From JBBQDZ01 sp038237515 (GTDB lineage: Bacteria; Actinomycetota; Thermoleophilia; Gaiellales; Gaiellaceae): a stretch of DNA of 29,806 nucleotides. This document shows positions 1 to 8,140 of the stretch, piece by piece. The DNA is taken from NCBI GenBank assembly GCA_038237515.1, contig JBBRYP010000057.1, positions 1 through 29,806 on the forward strand. The letters are read 5' to 3'. The translations under genes were made by a program, and so were the position numbers. The notes under the pieces were generated by a model. The model did not search any database and was not told where the DNA came from. It worked only from the letters and a program-made list of their open reading frames with translations. The first letter of the stretch is position 1. Every line of letters begins with the position of its first letter.

Positions 1-12
1 CGCTGCGCTTTC

Positions 13-32
13 CGGGGGGCTCTCGCCCCCCG
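13..32. repeat. Perfect 8-bp inverted repeat (CGGGGGGC / GCCCCCCG)
   Basis: CGGGGGGC at 13-20 pairs perfectly with GCCCCCCG at 25-32 around a TCTC loop. A further C-run follows at 36-41. There is no U-tract, so it is more likely a REP-like intergenic palindrome or a processing/transcription barrier than a classic intrinsic terminator. Confidence 0.6.
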
Positions 33-91
33 AGACCCCCCGGCTGCCTACACCCTTCGAGGAGTTATCGCCGCGGCTTCGCCTCCGCTCC

Positions 92-117
92 AAGGGGGGG
101 AACGGGGTTCCCCCCTT
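92..117. repeat. Perfect 9-bp inverted repeat with short extension
   Basis: GGGGGGAAC (95-103) pairs with GTTCCCCCC (107-115) around a 3-base loop. AA at 92-93 can pair with TT at 116-117 if G94 is bulged. It is the second strong palindrome within 100 bases. Its function is unknown; it could be a REP-like element. Confidence 0.6.
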
Positions 118-316
118 CGCCCCCTCCGGGCACATGCAACTCGCCTTCCGGCTCGTGCATACCAAACAGTTCTCCATCTCGCCGAGGGGGTTCTCTGTGC
201 ACAGACGCTTTCCATTAGCGTCCGGATTGGGTTCTCCTCAGCGTCGAGGAAAAGCTTCGGGTCCAGATGCTCTGCATCCCTCGCCCCTCGCTGCCCCCTC
301 ATCACGTCCGCTCCTC

Positions 317-1240
317 CTAGCCTCCCGCCTCCCGCGCACGCGCAGCCGTCCACTCCCAGGCCACGACGAGCCCAGCCTCGAGGTCGCGTTCCGGCCGCCA
401 ACCGAGCTCGCGCGCGGCGAGGGACGGGTCGAGGACGCTTCGCTGGACGTCGCCGGGGCGGGCCGGTGCCATCTCCGCCTCCCGCTGCGAGCCGCTGACG
501 CGCCGGCACAGGGCGTGCAACGCGGCGACGGAGGTCGGCTTGCCGCTCCCGACGTTGAAGACGCCGCCGTCCCGGCCGACCGCCGCGAGCATCGCCCGGG
601 CGACGTCGCCGACCTCGACGAAGTCGCGCTCCTGGCGCCCGTCGCCGAGGATCTGCGTCGGCTCGTCCCTCGCCATCCGCTCCAGGAAGATCGCGACGAC
701 GCCGCCCTCGAGGCTCGAGTCCTGACGAGGCCCGTACACGTTGCCGAAGCGCAGCGCGACGTGACGCGTCGCGTGCAGGCGGTTCCAAGCCGCGAGGTAC
801 TCCTCACCGGCGAGCTTCGAGACGCCGTAGGGGGAGAGGGGGCGCCGCGGGTCGTCCTCGCGCGCGGGCCGGTCGCATTCTCCGTAGATGGCGCCGCCCG
901 TCGAGCTGAAGACGATCTGCGTGCCGTGGCGCCGGGCCGCCTCCAGGATCCGCACCGTGCCGAGGATGTTGACCTCGGCGTCGTAGTCGGGCCTGGCAAC
1001 GGAGGTGGGCACGTCGGCCTGCGCGGCCAGGTGAAAGCACAGCTCGGGGCGCATCTCGTCGAAAACGCCGTCGGCGTGGGTACGAATGTCACCCACGTGA
1101 ATGCGTGCTCCGGCGGGCACGTTCTCGCGCTTCCCCGTCGTGAGGTTGTCGAGGATGTGCACCTCGTCACCCCGCGCCAGGAGCGCCTCCGCCACGTGGG
1201 AGCCGATGAAGCCGGCCCCGCCTGTCACGAGCGTGCGCAC
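317..1240 (-). CDS. NAD-dependent epimerase/dehydratase, GalE-like
   Basis: A 307-residue extended short-chain dehydrogenase/reductase, the usual length for actinobacterial UDP-glucose 4-epimerase-like enzymes. It has the N-terminal Rossmann motif GGAGFIGSH (residues 7-15), an FHLAAQADVPTS segment, the catalytic serine region SSTGGAIYG (112-120) and the Tyr138-x-x-x-Lys142 pair in YGVSK, then RFGNVYGPRQ and the late RDFVEVGDVARA substrate-domain motif. Family members interconvert or dehydrate nucleotide sugars in the cytoplasm for envelope polysaccharides; the exact sugar cannot be read from sequence. The start is GTG at 1240. A TAGGAT -10-like hexamer sits 9 bases upstream. It is divergent from tmk across 81 bases. 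Confidence 0.9.
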   Translation of the reverse strand: MRTLVTGGAGFIGSHVAEALLARGDEVHILDNLTTGKRENVPAGARIHVGDIRTHADGVFDEMRPELCFHLAAQADVPTSVARPDYDAEVNILGTVRILEAARRHGTQIVFSSTGGAIYGECDRPAREDDPRRPLSPYGVSKLAGEEYLAAWNRLHATRHVALRFGNVYGPRQDSSLEGGVVAIFLERMARDEPTQILGDGRQERDFVEVGDVARAMLAAVGRDGGVFNVGSGKPTSVAALHALCRRVSGSQREAEMAPARPGDVQRSVLDPSLAARELGWRPERDLEAGLVVAWEWTAARAREAGG

Positions 1241-1249
1241 CGGCGCCGT

Positions 1250-1255
1250 ATCCTA
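1250..1255 (-). promoter_or_regulatory. Candidate -10 element TAGGAT before the epimerase gene
   Basis: On the minus strand TAGGAT ends exactly 9 bases before the GTG start at 1240. The same geometry recurs before four other minus-strand genes here. No convincing -35 box is visible. It predicts a leader of 0-3 bases. Confidence 0.4.
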
Positions 1256-1321
1256 TGCAGCCCTACGCAGCCGAGGGATCTGTCCGGAGCCGGCCACGTG
1301 ACCGACACGCGAAACGCCTAG

Positions 1322-1918
1322 ATGTTCATCAGCTTCGAGGGCGTCGACGGCTCGGGCAAGACGACCCAGGTCGAGCTCCTGCGTGCAGCCCTCGAAGCGG
1401 AGGGACGAGATGTGTTGGTGGCGCGCGAGCCCGGTGGGACGCCGCTCGGGGAGCGGGTGCGGGAGCTGCTCCTGAACGGTGCGGGGATGTCGGCGTGGGC
1501 GGAGGCCGCCCTCTTCGCCGCCGCCCGGGCCGAGCTTGTCGAGCAGCTCGTGCGCCCCTCGCTCGAGCGGGGGGCCGTCGTCCTCTGCGACAGATACATC
1601 GACTCGTCGCTCGCCTACCAGGGCGTCGCGCGCGGCCTGGGGGTGGATGCAGTGCTCGAGCTCAACCTCGTGGCCGTCGGGCATCTCCTCCCGGAGCGCA
1701 CGTTCGTCCTCCTGGTCGATCCGGAGGAGGCTGGGAAACGCTCGACCGCGACTCCGGACCGCATCGAGCGGGAGGACGCTGCCTTCCGCAGCGGGGTCGC
1801 CGAGGGCTACCTGCAGCTCGTCGAGAGGTTTCCCGAGCGCATCGTCGCCGTCGATGCGGCGCGAGCTGTCGACGAGATCGCGGGGGAGATACGTGGTCGG
1901 GTTCGCGAGCTTTCCTGA
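1322..1918 (+). CDS. tmk: Thymidylate kinase
   Basis: 198 residues, close to the usual dTMP kinase length. It phosphorylates dTMP to dTDP with ATP, essential for dTTP supply. It has the P-loop GVDGSGKTT (residues 7-15), the REPGGTPLGE loop with the dTMP-binding arginine, the DRYIDSSLAYQG motif (DRY plus SSxAYQ) and a lid region with TPDRIERED. The ATG at 1322 starts directly on the conserved FISFEGVDG beta strand. The 3' end overlaps holB by 26 bases, so the two are probably translationally coupled, a common tmk-holB order in Actinobacteria. No strong Shine-Dalgarno sequence precedes it. Confidence 0.96.
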   Translation: MFISFEGVDGSGKTTQVELLRAALEAEGRDVLVAREPGGTPLGERVRELLLNGAGMSAWAEAALFAAARAELVEQLVRPSLERGAVVLCDRYIDSSLAYQGVARGLGVDAVLELNLVAVGHLLPERTFVLLVDPEEAGKRSTATPDRIEREDAAFRSGVAEGYLQLVERFPERIVAVDAARAVDEIAGEIRGRVRELS

Positions 1919-2978
1919 GCAGGAGGAGGCGAAGCGCCTGCTCGCGGCGGCGCTTCGCGAGGGGGTCGCGCACGCGTATCTGTTCCACGGTCCTCGTGGA
2001 GTCGGCAAACGGAGCGCGGCGATCGCCTTCGCGGGGGAGCTGCTCGGCGACCGCGAGCGGACGGAGCGGCGTTCGCACCCGGATCTGTACCTGCTCGACG
2101 CGCTCGGCGACCAGATCCGGATCGACGCGATCCGCGAGCTCCGGCGCGACCTGCATATGCGGCCCTTCGAGGCAGCCCGCCGGGTCTACCTCGTCCTCTC
2201 GGCGCAGCTCCTGAACGAGGAGGCAGCCGACGCGCTGCTGAAGGACCTGGAGGAGCCGCCGGCCTATGCGGTGATCGTCCTCGTCGCCGACGAGCTCGGG
2301 CCGCTGCCCGAGACGATCCGGTCTCGCTGCCAGCTCGTTCCCTTCCGCCGTCTCTCTGAGCGGGCGGTGCGAGCGGAGGTGGCGGAGCGGGCGCCCGGTC
2401 TTCAGCCGGCGGAGGCGACGGCGCTCGCTCGCGTCGCGGGCGGCCGCCTCGACCGGCTCGCGCGACTCCTCGACCCGAAGGCTGCCGTGCGGCGAACGGC
2501 CCTGCTCGAACTTGCGCGCAGCGTGTATCGCGATCCCGCGTTCGAGCCGGCGGATGCGGCGACGCGGATGCTCGAAGCCGCCTCCGAGCGCGCCGCCGAG
2601 GCGAAGGAGCGCGCCGAGCAGGAGCTGAAGGGATTCCACCTGACCGCGCGGGAGGGGGAGCAGCGGACCCGTCGCGCGGCGCGCGGCGCCGAGCGCGAGG
2701 AGATCCTCGCCGCGCTCGAGGAGCTCGCTGGCTGGTACCGGGATCTCGTCGTCGTCTCGGCAGGGGCGGAGCGTGCCGTCATCCACCTCGACCGCCTCGA
2801 GGAGCTGCGGGAGGACGCCGCGCACGGGCGCTCGGTTGCGGCCGAGCACGCAGCCGAGCTCGTCCGTGAGACCTGGCGCTACTTCGAGGAGCTGAATCTC
2901 GACCCGCATCTGGCGCTCGAGGCGCTGTTCGTTCAGCTTCGACGCGAGCTCGCGGGAAGCGCCGCCGTGTCCGGCTGA
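1893..2978 (+). CDS. holB: DNA polymerase III delta-prime subunit
   Basis: 361 residues. Clamp-loader subunit of the replicative polymerase that helps load the beta sliding clamp. The AAA+ P-loop region GPRGVGKR is at residues 33-40. It is followed by HPDLYLLD, the helix LLNEEAADALLKDLEEPP, and the SRC arginine-finger motif in ETIRSRCQLVPFRRL. The C-terminal half is helical, Arg/Glu-rich and divergent, as usual for actinobacterial delta-prime. The start chosen is GTG at 1893, because GGGGGAGA (1882-1889) sits just upstream; the frame is open further upstream but that sequence overlaps tmk as noise. The zinc-binding cysteine cluster seen in E. coli delta-prime is absent: SRC holds the only cysteine in the AAA+ region. 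Confidence 0.9.
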   Translation: MVGFASFPEQEEAKRLLAAALREGVAHAYLFHGPRGVGKRSAAIAFAGELLGDRERTERRSHPDLYLLDALGDQIRIDAIRELRRDLHMRPFEAARRVYLVLSAQLLNEEAADALLKDLEEPPAYAVIVLVADELGPLPETIRSRCQLVPFRRLSERAVRAEVAERAPGLQPAEATALARVAGGRLDRLARLLDPKAAVRRTALLELARSVYRDPAFEPADAATRMLEAASERAAEAKERAEQELKGFHLTAREGEQRTRRAARGAEREEILAALEELAGWYRDLVVVSAGAERAVIHLDRLEELREDAAHGRSVAAEHAAELVRETWRYFEELNLDPHLALEALFVQLRRELAGSAAVSG

Positions 2979-2998
2979 CGTAGGGAGTGCCGCCGCCG

Positions 2999-3014
2999 GC
3001 CGCCACTTGGCGGC
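2999..3014 (+). terminator. Possible holB 3' hairpin without U-tract
   Basis: GCCGCC (2999-3004) pairs with GGCGGC (3009-3014) around ACTT, 20 bases after the holB stop and 40 bases before tRNA-Thr. There is no T-run after it, so a terminator role is only a guess. Confidence 0.25.
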
Positions 3015-3053
3015 GCCGATCGTACGGCGGCGCGGAGGTAGACTTCGCGCCGC

Positions 3054-3126
3054 GCCGACGTAGCTCAGCTGGTAGAGCACTTCACTCGTAATGAAGGGGT
3101 CCGCGGTTCGAATCCGCGCGTCGGCT
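3054..3126 (+). tRNA. tRNA-Thr (anticodon CGT)
   Basis: A complete cloverleaf can be drawn by eye. The acceptor stem GCCGACG (3054-3060) pairs 7/7 with CGTCGGC (3119-3125), with discriminator T3126. The D-arm is GCTC-AGCTGGTA-GAGC. The anticodon stem CTTCA/TGAAG (3080-3084/3092-3096) encloses loop CTCGTAA with anticodon CGT at 3087-3089, reading ACG. The T-arm is CGCGG-TTCGAAT-CCGCG (3102-3118). The 3' CCA is not encoded. It lies downstream of holB and 75 bases from the stop of the convergent nucleotidyltransferase gene. Confidence 0.96.
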
Positions 3127-3201
3127 TGGCGGTTGCTGCCGCTGAACCAGGCTTGTAGGGTCAATACGGCGGAAGGCGTCGCGTCGACGCCGTGGCACGA
3201 C

Positions 3202-3759
3202 TCAGGACTCTATCGCCGGTGCTGATGCTGCCGAGAGATGCGCGATGGTTTCCTCGAGTCGTTGATGCGTCGATACCTGATGGCTCCCGGGCATCGATTC
3301 AATCGCCTGGCGCAGGCGCCGTGTGTCGACAAGCTCGCTCCGAAGCGCTTCAGTGACGAACTCGAGATCGTGAGGTCGCCCTGCCGCGAGCTTTGAAAGA
3401 ACGAGGTCATGTACCTCGAGGCACCAGGCAGTAGCATCGGTGCCGGACCGGGTTGGGACGTCCAGTCGAATCAGGCGATCCTGCCAGCCCGCCGGCGCGA
3501 TCGGTGTTTCGGGACCGACGCCGTGCGCGTAGTACCCATACGTCTCGTGGAAGATCGATCCGTCACCGATCGCGCCGTCGATCTCGTCGGCGCGGCCCGG
3601 GTCGTGGCGTGGGTATACGTCGGCTTCAAGCGAGACGAGTAGTGACTCGGACGCGTCCGGATACTGCGCGAGAATCGCCTGGCTTCCGATGATCACGATT
3701 TCGTCACCCGTGATGTCGGCCGCAGCTCGTATGACGTGTTCGAGCTGCCCTCGGTTCAT
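3202..3759 (-). CDS. DUF6036-type nucleotidyltransferase-like protein, putative toxin
   Basis: 185 residues. The N-terminal part has a minimal nucleotidyltransferase signature: a glycine-serine motif in IVIIGSQAILAQYP, then the acidic motif LEADVYP, in which E-x-D replaces the usual D-x-D. The conserved GYYAHGVGPET and WCLEVHDLVLSKLAAGR segments match the DUF6036 family as I know it; the LSKLxAGRxKD-type helix is shared with AbiEii-like toxins. Members transfer nucleotides or are inactive relatives. Its ATG overlaps the stop of the upstream HTH gene by 4 bases, so the pair is translationally coupled. Toxin function is inferred from this pairing; no activity can be read from the sequence. Confidence 0.75.
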   Translation of the reverse strand: MNRGQLEHVIRAAADITGDEIVIIGSQAILAQYPDASESLLVSLEADVYPRHDPGRADEIDGAIGDGSIFHETYGYYAHGVGPETPIAPAGWQDRLIRLDVPTRSGTDATAWCLEVHDLVLSKLAAGRPHDLEFVTEALRSELVDTRRLRQAIESMPGSHQVSTHQRLEETIAHLSAASAPAIES

Positions 3760-4472
3760 CCGGCGAGTCTTTCCTCAACGGCGCTCAGCACCCGCCTCCG
3801 CTCATGCTCAGTCAGCGCGCCTGCAAAAGGAGAGGTCTGCCGTAGCTCGCGGGCCCTTTGAGTGCTCGACGCGAGGAGACGCGCGATTTCGGGCATGGGC
3901 ATGGCGAGCACGCGTTCCCATTCGTCAGCCCACGCAGGATGGATGCGACCGCTCTCCCGCCATCGGCGCAACCGTCTACGTGCTTCGTCAACGACGCTCG
4001 CGTTGAGCCGCCGCGCGACGAGGCGGTGATACGCAAGCGCCCGGAGTTCCGGGTATCGATGTGTCTTCGGCCGTCCGCGCTTTGGAGGAAGGAAATCCTG
4101 CTCGGAGATCGCCTCGGCCTCACGTCGGCGCTCACGAATGATCGCCGCGAGCGCGAGCTTGCCCTCGTCGCGACGTCCCTCGAGCTGCTCGAGTAGATCT
4201 ATGAGCTGAGGGAGGGGGATCTCGCGTCGGCCCTCAGGTGTCAGAACAGCCGGAATGTCACCCTTCTCGACCCATCGGTCTAATGCTGTATGGCTGATGT
4301 CGAGCAGCCGCGCCGCATCCGCACGACGCACCGTCGATCCAATGAGATCTTCGAAATGAGCGAGCACCCGCTCGAGCTCGCCTCGTGTCTGCGCGTCGCT
4401 TACGTGCATCGCACGATGCAGCCGGAGGATGTTCTCGACGGCCGCTCGCTTATCTAAATGGGTCTGTGGCAT
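3756..4472 (-). CDS. HTH (excisionase/MerR-like) protein, putative antitoxin
   Basis: 238 residues. A helix-turn-helix lies around residues 48-98: it reads TVRRADAARLLDISHTALD, then RWVEKGDIP and PEGRREIPLPQLIDLLEQL, the layout of excisionase-type winged helices. The rest is Arg/Glu-rich helix with AYHRLVARRLN and a WADEWERVLAMP segment, probably for partner binding. It precedes the nucleotidyltransferase gene with a 4-base overlap, which fits an antitoxin-first order with autoregulation. Upstream is an AT-rich patch with CATAAT 6 bases before the ATG and an inverted repeat. GC content of this gene pair looks lower than in its neighbours, suggesting horizontal transfer. Confidence 0.75.
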   Translation of the reverse strand: MPQTHLDKRAAVENILRLHRAMHVSDAQTRGELERVLAHFEDLIGSTVRRADAARLLDISHTALDRWVEKGDIPAVLTPEGRREIPLPQLIDLLEQLEGRRDEGKLALAAIIRERRREAEAISEQDFLPPKRGRPKTHRYPELRALAYHRLVARRLNASVVDEARRRLRRWRESGRIHPAWADEWERVLAMPMPEIARLLASSTQRARELRQTSPFAGALTEHERRRVLSAVEERLAG

Positions 4473-4478
4473 GTGGGG

Positions 4479-4518
4479 ATTATGGCCGCTAGGGTGCAGA
4501 ATACATCCAACTTCTGCA
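4479..4518 (-). promoter_or_regulatory. Candidate promoter and operator of the HTH/nucleotidyltransferase pair
   Basis: On the minus strand CATAAT (4484 to 4479) ends 6 bases before the ATG at 4472, which would give a leaderless mRNA. A perfect inverted repeat TGCAGAA (4495-4501) / TTCTGCA (4512-4518) with a 10-base spacer lies where the -35 region would be, a natural site for autorepression by the HTH protein. A second small repeat AATG/CATT follows at 4519-4532. Confidence 0.4.
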
Positions 4519-4696
4519 ATGCTAATACATTGAATCTTAACGGCTGAGACTGCAACCTTGACCTCCGGTAGTAGCTCTCCGCTCGTGGTGTGAGCCGATT
4601 GGGGTCGTCTTCAGCGGTTGTCGTGGAGTGCGAGCGGTAGGGCGAGCGCGGAGCGGCTAGCGATTTCGGCAGCGTGAGAACCGCCGCATCAGCCCG

Positions 4697-6764
4697 GTGA
4701 GCTCGGGTAGCTCGGTGCTGGCACCGATTGTCCACAGCCTGGAAACGGAGCACACTTTCGTTGTGCGCCTGCTTCGCGTGCTCGCGTTGCTGACGGCCGC
4801 TCTCGCCGGCGGATTCGTCGGCGCTGGAACTGCGCTCGCGATCATCGCGACACGCGCTCACGTTCACGTGGACGGGTCGGTGTGGCTCGCCGGGCCGATC
4901 GCTGCCGCGATCCTCGCGCCGGCCGCCGTCGGGGCGCTTCTGGCCTGGCAGCGGCCGCGGAACGCCGTCGCCTGGACGCTCCTGCTCGGCGCGCTCTCGA
5001 TTGCCTTCGCGTTCGCGGTCGAGCCGTATGCCCTCGTCGCCCTCCGCGTCCATCGATCCTTTCCGGGCGGGAGATGGGCAGGCGAGCTCGCCGGCGCCAC
5101 CTGGCCGCTGCTCTACGCCTGGCCGCTCGGGCTCGCCTTCCTCTACCCGACGGGGAGCCTGCCGTCGAGGCGCTGGCGCCCCGCCGCACTCCTCGCCGCC
5201 ATCTCGATCCCCGTGCTGATCGCGGCGATAACGCTCACCGACGAGCGCCTCCCTGCACCGCTGCAGGCGGTCGAGAACCCGTTTCCGCGGCTTCCGAGCG
5301 CGTTCCGGACGATCCGCCTGGTCGCGTGGCTCGTCCTGCTCGGCACCCTCCTCGCCGGCACGGCAGCGCTCGTACGCCGCTTTCGCCGCTCGGCCGGGAT
5401 CGAGCGGATGCAGCTGAAGTGGCTGGCCTGGGCGGGGCTCCTCATCCCCTTCGGGTTTGCCGTTTGCCTCGTCGGGAGTGTCGTGATCGGAGACCCCGAG
5501 GGCCTCGCGCTCGTCGTCCTACTCGCGGCCCAGACGATCGCGGCGGTGGCGGTCGGCGTGGCGCTGACCAGGTACCGGCTCTACGAGATCGACACGCTGA
5601 TCAACCGCACGCTCGTCTACGGCGTCGTGACTGGCATACTGGCGGGCGTCTACGTCGCCGTCGTGGCCGGGCTGGGTGTGCTCATCGGCCGCGGTTCGAC
5701 CTGGACGACCGCACTCGCGACCATGGCCACGGCGCTCGCCTTCCGGCCGCTGCGGGGTCGCGTCCAGGCGGCGGTCGACTGGCGGTTCAACCGTGACCGC
5801 TACGAGGGCCTGCGGCGGGTGCGAGCCTTCGAGGAGGACGTTCGCCGAGGGCGCGCGGCGCCGGAGCAGGTCCAGCGAGTCGTGCGCGAGGGCTGCGCGA
5901 CCCGGAGGCACGCCTGCTGTTCTGGCTACCCGAGAGCGAGACCTACGTGAGCTCCGTCGGTCGCCCCGTCGACCCGGTCCCGGCTGGCCGCGCGCGAACG
6001 GAGGTCACCCGCCGCGGCGCGCGCCTCGGGTTGCTCGTCCACGACTCGGTCCTGTGCGAGCGGCCCGATCTGCTTCACGGCGTGCTCCGCGCCGCGGCTC
6101 TCACGATCGAGATCGGAAGGCTCCGCGTCGAGGTGCGGACGCAGCTTGCCGCAGTGGCCGCATCGAGGGCCCGGATCGTCGAGGCCTCCTACGAGGAGCG
6201 ACGAAGGCTGGAGCGCGATCTGCACGACGGTGCGCAACAGCGCCTCGTTTCGCTCGGCCTGCGGCTGCGCCGGATGCAGCGCTCGCTGCCGGCCGCCGCC
6301 CGCGTCCTAGAGGCGCCTCTCGACGCAGCAGTCGTCGAGATCGGCAACGCGATCTCGGACCTGCGTCAGATCGCGGCAGGCGTGCGGCCGGCGCGGCTGG
6401 ACGAAGGCCTGGCTGCCGCCCTCGAGGATCTCTCGCGCGCGCTTCCCGCCGACGTGACGGTCGACGCCACTCCCGATCGTCTCCCGGCAAGTGTGGAGGC
6501 GGCCGCGTACTTTGTCGTCTGCGAGGCCGTGACGAACGCGGTGAAGCACGCATCGGCTCTCGCATCGCGGTCCGCACGGCGCGCCGGAACGGAAGCCTGT
6601 TCCTCACGGTCGAGGACGACGGCGTCGGCGGCGCCCGGCCCAGCGGAGGGTCGGGACTCACCGGGATGGCGGATCGCGTCGACGCCCACGGTGGGCGGCT
6701 GCAAATCGCAAGCGAGCCCGGGAGCGGGACGAGGGTGGAGGTGGAGCTTCCGTGCGCCTCGTGA
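4697..6764 (+). pseudogene. Frameshifted NarL-family sensor histidine kinase
   Basis: Three reading frames must be joined. 4697 to about 5890 encodes 8-9 membrane helices and the typical actinobacterial linker YRLYEIDTLINRTLVYGVV...WRFNRDRY. Near 5891 one base is missing (GAGG-GCTG where GAG-GCG-CTG is expected) and the protein continues one frame over with LRDPEARLLFWLPESETYV, a degraded sensor region, then the HisKA_3 phosphoacceptor box RRRLERDLHDGAQQRLVSL and the N-box EAVTNAVKHAS. Near 6557 a second base is missing, and the ATPase end VEDDGVGG...GLTGMADRV follows in the third frame to the stop at 6764. No single frame encodes a working kinase. The response regulator gene starts inside its last codons. 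Sequencing error is possible, but long genes elsewhere in the window are clean. Confidence 0.85.
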
Positions 6765-7401
6765 TCGCGGAGGACACGGTGCTGCTGCGCGAGGGCCTCG
6801 CCGGATTGCTGGAGGACGCGGGCCACGAGGTCGTCGCTCGGGTCGGCGACGCAGACGCGCTCCTCGCCACGGTTGCCGAACACGAACCGGACCTCGCCAT
6901 CGTCGACGTGCGCATGCCCCCGGCGTACGAGAACGAGGGAATGCACGCAGCGGAGGAGATCCGCCGCTCGTATCCCGGGACCGCGGTCCTGGTGCTCTCC
7001 AGCACGTCGAGACGCGGAACGCGGTCGAGCTGCTGAGCAGCGGCGGAGGGTTCGGCTATCTGCTCAAGGATCGAGTGCTCGACGTCGACGACTTCCTCGA
7101 GGCGGCTCGCCGTGTCGCAGCCGGAGGCTCGGCTCTCGATCCCGAGGTCGTCGCCGCGCTCCTTGCTCCCGCTTCGGCACGCGATCCGCTCGCAGCGCTG
7201 ACCCCGCGTGAGCGAGAAGTGCTCGGGCTGATGGCCGAGGGCCGGACGAACGCAGGGATCGCCAGGCGCCTGTGGCTGAGCGAGAAGACGGTCGAGACCC
7301 ACGTCCGCTCCATCCTCGGCAAGCTCGGCCTGCCGATCTCCGAGGACGACCACCGCCGCGTGCTGGCCGTGCTCGCCTACGTGCGGGCGACCCCGGCGTG
7401 A
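6752..7401 (+). pseudogene. Frameshifted NarL/LuxR-type response regulator
   Basis: The receiver domain starts at GTG 6752 (MRLVIAEDTVLLREGLAGLL) with the acidic pair ED and the phosphoacceptor motif DLAIVDVRMPP. One C appears lost near 7000: VLVLSS breaks where relatives read VLVLSQHVETR. The frame then moves by -1 and continues with AVELLSSGGGFGYLLKDRV, a linker, and a LuxR-type HTH (LTPREREVLGLMAEGRTNAG, then IARRLWLSEKTVETHVRSIL) to the stop at 7401. It overlaps the kinase gene by 13 bases, so they form one two-component operon. As written, the product stops at 7036 without its DNA-binding domain. Confidence 0.85.
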
Positions 7402-7518
7402 TTCGGTAGCAGCACCTAGCTCCGATTCGGTGCTCGTCACGATGACGGGGCGCCGACACGCTCCTACGCTCGAGAAGAGCGGCGATCCAGCCGCACTCGA
7501 ATCGATCGGAGGAACTCG

Positions 7519-7809
7519 ATGTCGGAGCTCACAATCGACCGGAGCGGCGGCGGCCTGGGACGGGCCTCGCTCGGCCTCGGGCTGCTGGCGCCCATGCTCT
7601 TCTTCCTCGGCACCGTCACCGGCGTGTTCTGGTTTCTCGGCGCGATCGTCGGGCTGGCGGCGGTGCTCGCCGGGGTCCAGGCGCTTCGCAAGCACCGCGA
7701 CGACCGGGCCGACCGCCGGCTGGCAATCGCGGGTCTTGTGCTCGGCGCTGCCATCGCCGGCTGGTTCGTCGTCTACGTCGTCCTCGACGCCGCCGCCGGC
7801 CGGTCATGA
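7519..7809 (+). CDS. Small DUF4190-like membrane protein
   Basis: 96 residues, starting ATG with a good ribosome site (GGAGGAACTCG just upstream). Two to three hydrophobic helices are seen: LGLLAPMLFFLGTVTGVFWF, then LGAIVGLAAVLAGVQAL, a charged loop KHRDDRADRR, then LAIAGLVLGAAIAGWFVVYV. This hairpin layout with a charged loop resembles DUF4190 and related small actinobacterial membrane proteins of unknown role. It is the only intact gene within the decayed block 4697-8754. Its TGA overlaps the ATG of the next, broken gene. Confidence 0.7.
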   Translation: MSELTIDRSGGGLGRASLGLGLLAPMLFFLGTVTGVFWFLGAIVGLAAVLAGVQALRKHRDDRADRRLAIAGLVLGAAIAGWFVVYVVLDAAAGRS

Positions 7810-8140
7810 CGCGCGCGCTCTCCTCCAGGCGGCTCGGCCTGCCTCGGCGTCGTGGTTGCCCTCGCTGCGGGGGTCGTCCTGATCGCCTCCGCGGGCTCCG
7901 CCCACGGGCAGCGGCTCCGCACGCTGACATTCAAGGAGCTCGACAAGGGCGGGACCTTCACGCACGTCCGCAACACGAAGGCGACGGGGAGTCAGTCCAT
8001 CGCGCAGGGCGACCTGCTCGCATTCACGAATCCTCTCGCCGACGGGTCAGGGAAGGTCGTCGGCAAGCTCCACGCGGCCTGCACCGCGACGACGGGGGCG
8101 AAGAGCTTCCTGCACTCGACGCTCACCTGCCTCGCAGTCA
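7806..8140 (+). pseudogene. Truncated allene-oxide-cyclase-barrel-like secreted protein
   Basis: A likely start ATG at 7806 is in a different frame from the body. The body, in the frame of GTG 7852, gives a signal peptide (VVALAAGVVLIASAGSAHGQ), then LTFKELDKGGTFTHV, GDLLAFTNPLADGSGKVVG and KLHAACTATTGAKSFLHSTL. These segments match the small beta-barrel family named after allene oxide cyclase, secreted by many Actinobacteria with unknown role. The C-terminal strands are missing: the sequence runs straight into an MFS transporter remnant near 8135-8160. A frameshift near 7840 plus this truncation make it a pseudogene. The right boundary is approximate. Confidence 0.6.

Larger units (their letters stand above)
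1..316. other. Non-coding region with GC-rich hairpins
   Basis: No convincing gene is seen on either strand. Frames stay open only because GC content is very high, and their translations are arginine- and proline-rich low-complexity sequence. The left part (1-120) holds two strong inverted repeats listed separately. The right part (120-316) is less GC-rich and lies downstream of the minus-strand epimerase gene, so it may hold that gene's 3' untranslated region. No T-tract terminator was found. Confidence 0.6.

Noticed and set aside
100..190. Weak resemblance on the minus strand to group II intron domain V (GAGCCGG...CCCGG followed by a G-rich hairpin)
   Set aside because: The 34-base domain V pairing and GAAA-type tetraloop are not present, and there is no reverse transcriptase gene.
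134..1321. 395-codon open frame on the plus strand opposite the epimerase
   Set aside because: It mirrors the epimerase gene and has no family features; high GC keeps antisense frames open.
3054..4700. Integrative element inserted at tRNA-Thr
   Set aside because: No duplicate of the tRNA 3' end and no integrase gene were found on the far side of the HTH/nucleotidyltransferase pair.
5947..7401. A single long plus-strand frame that would read as a kinase-regulator fusion
   Set aside because: It strings together the middle of the frameshifted kinase, out-of-frame sequence, and the LuxR-type end of the regulator. The ATPase end and the receiver domain lie in other frames, so it is an artefact of three lesions.
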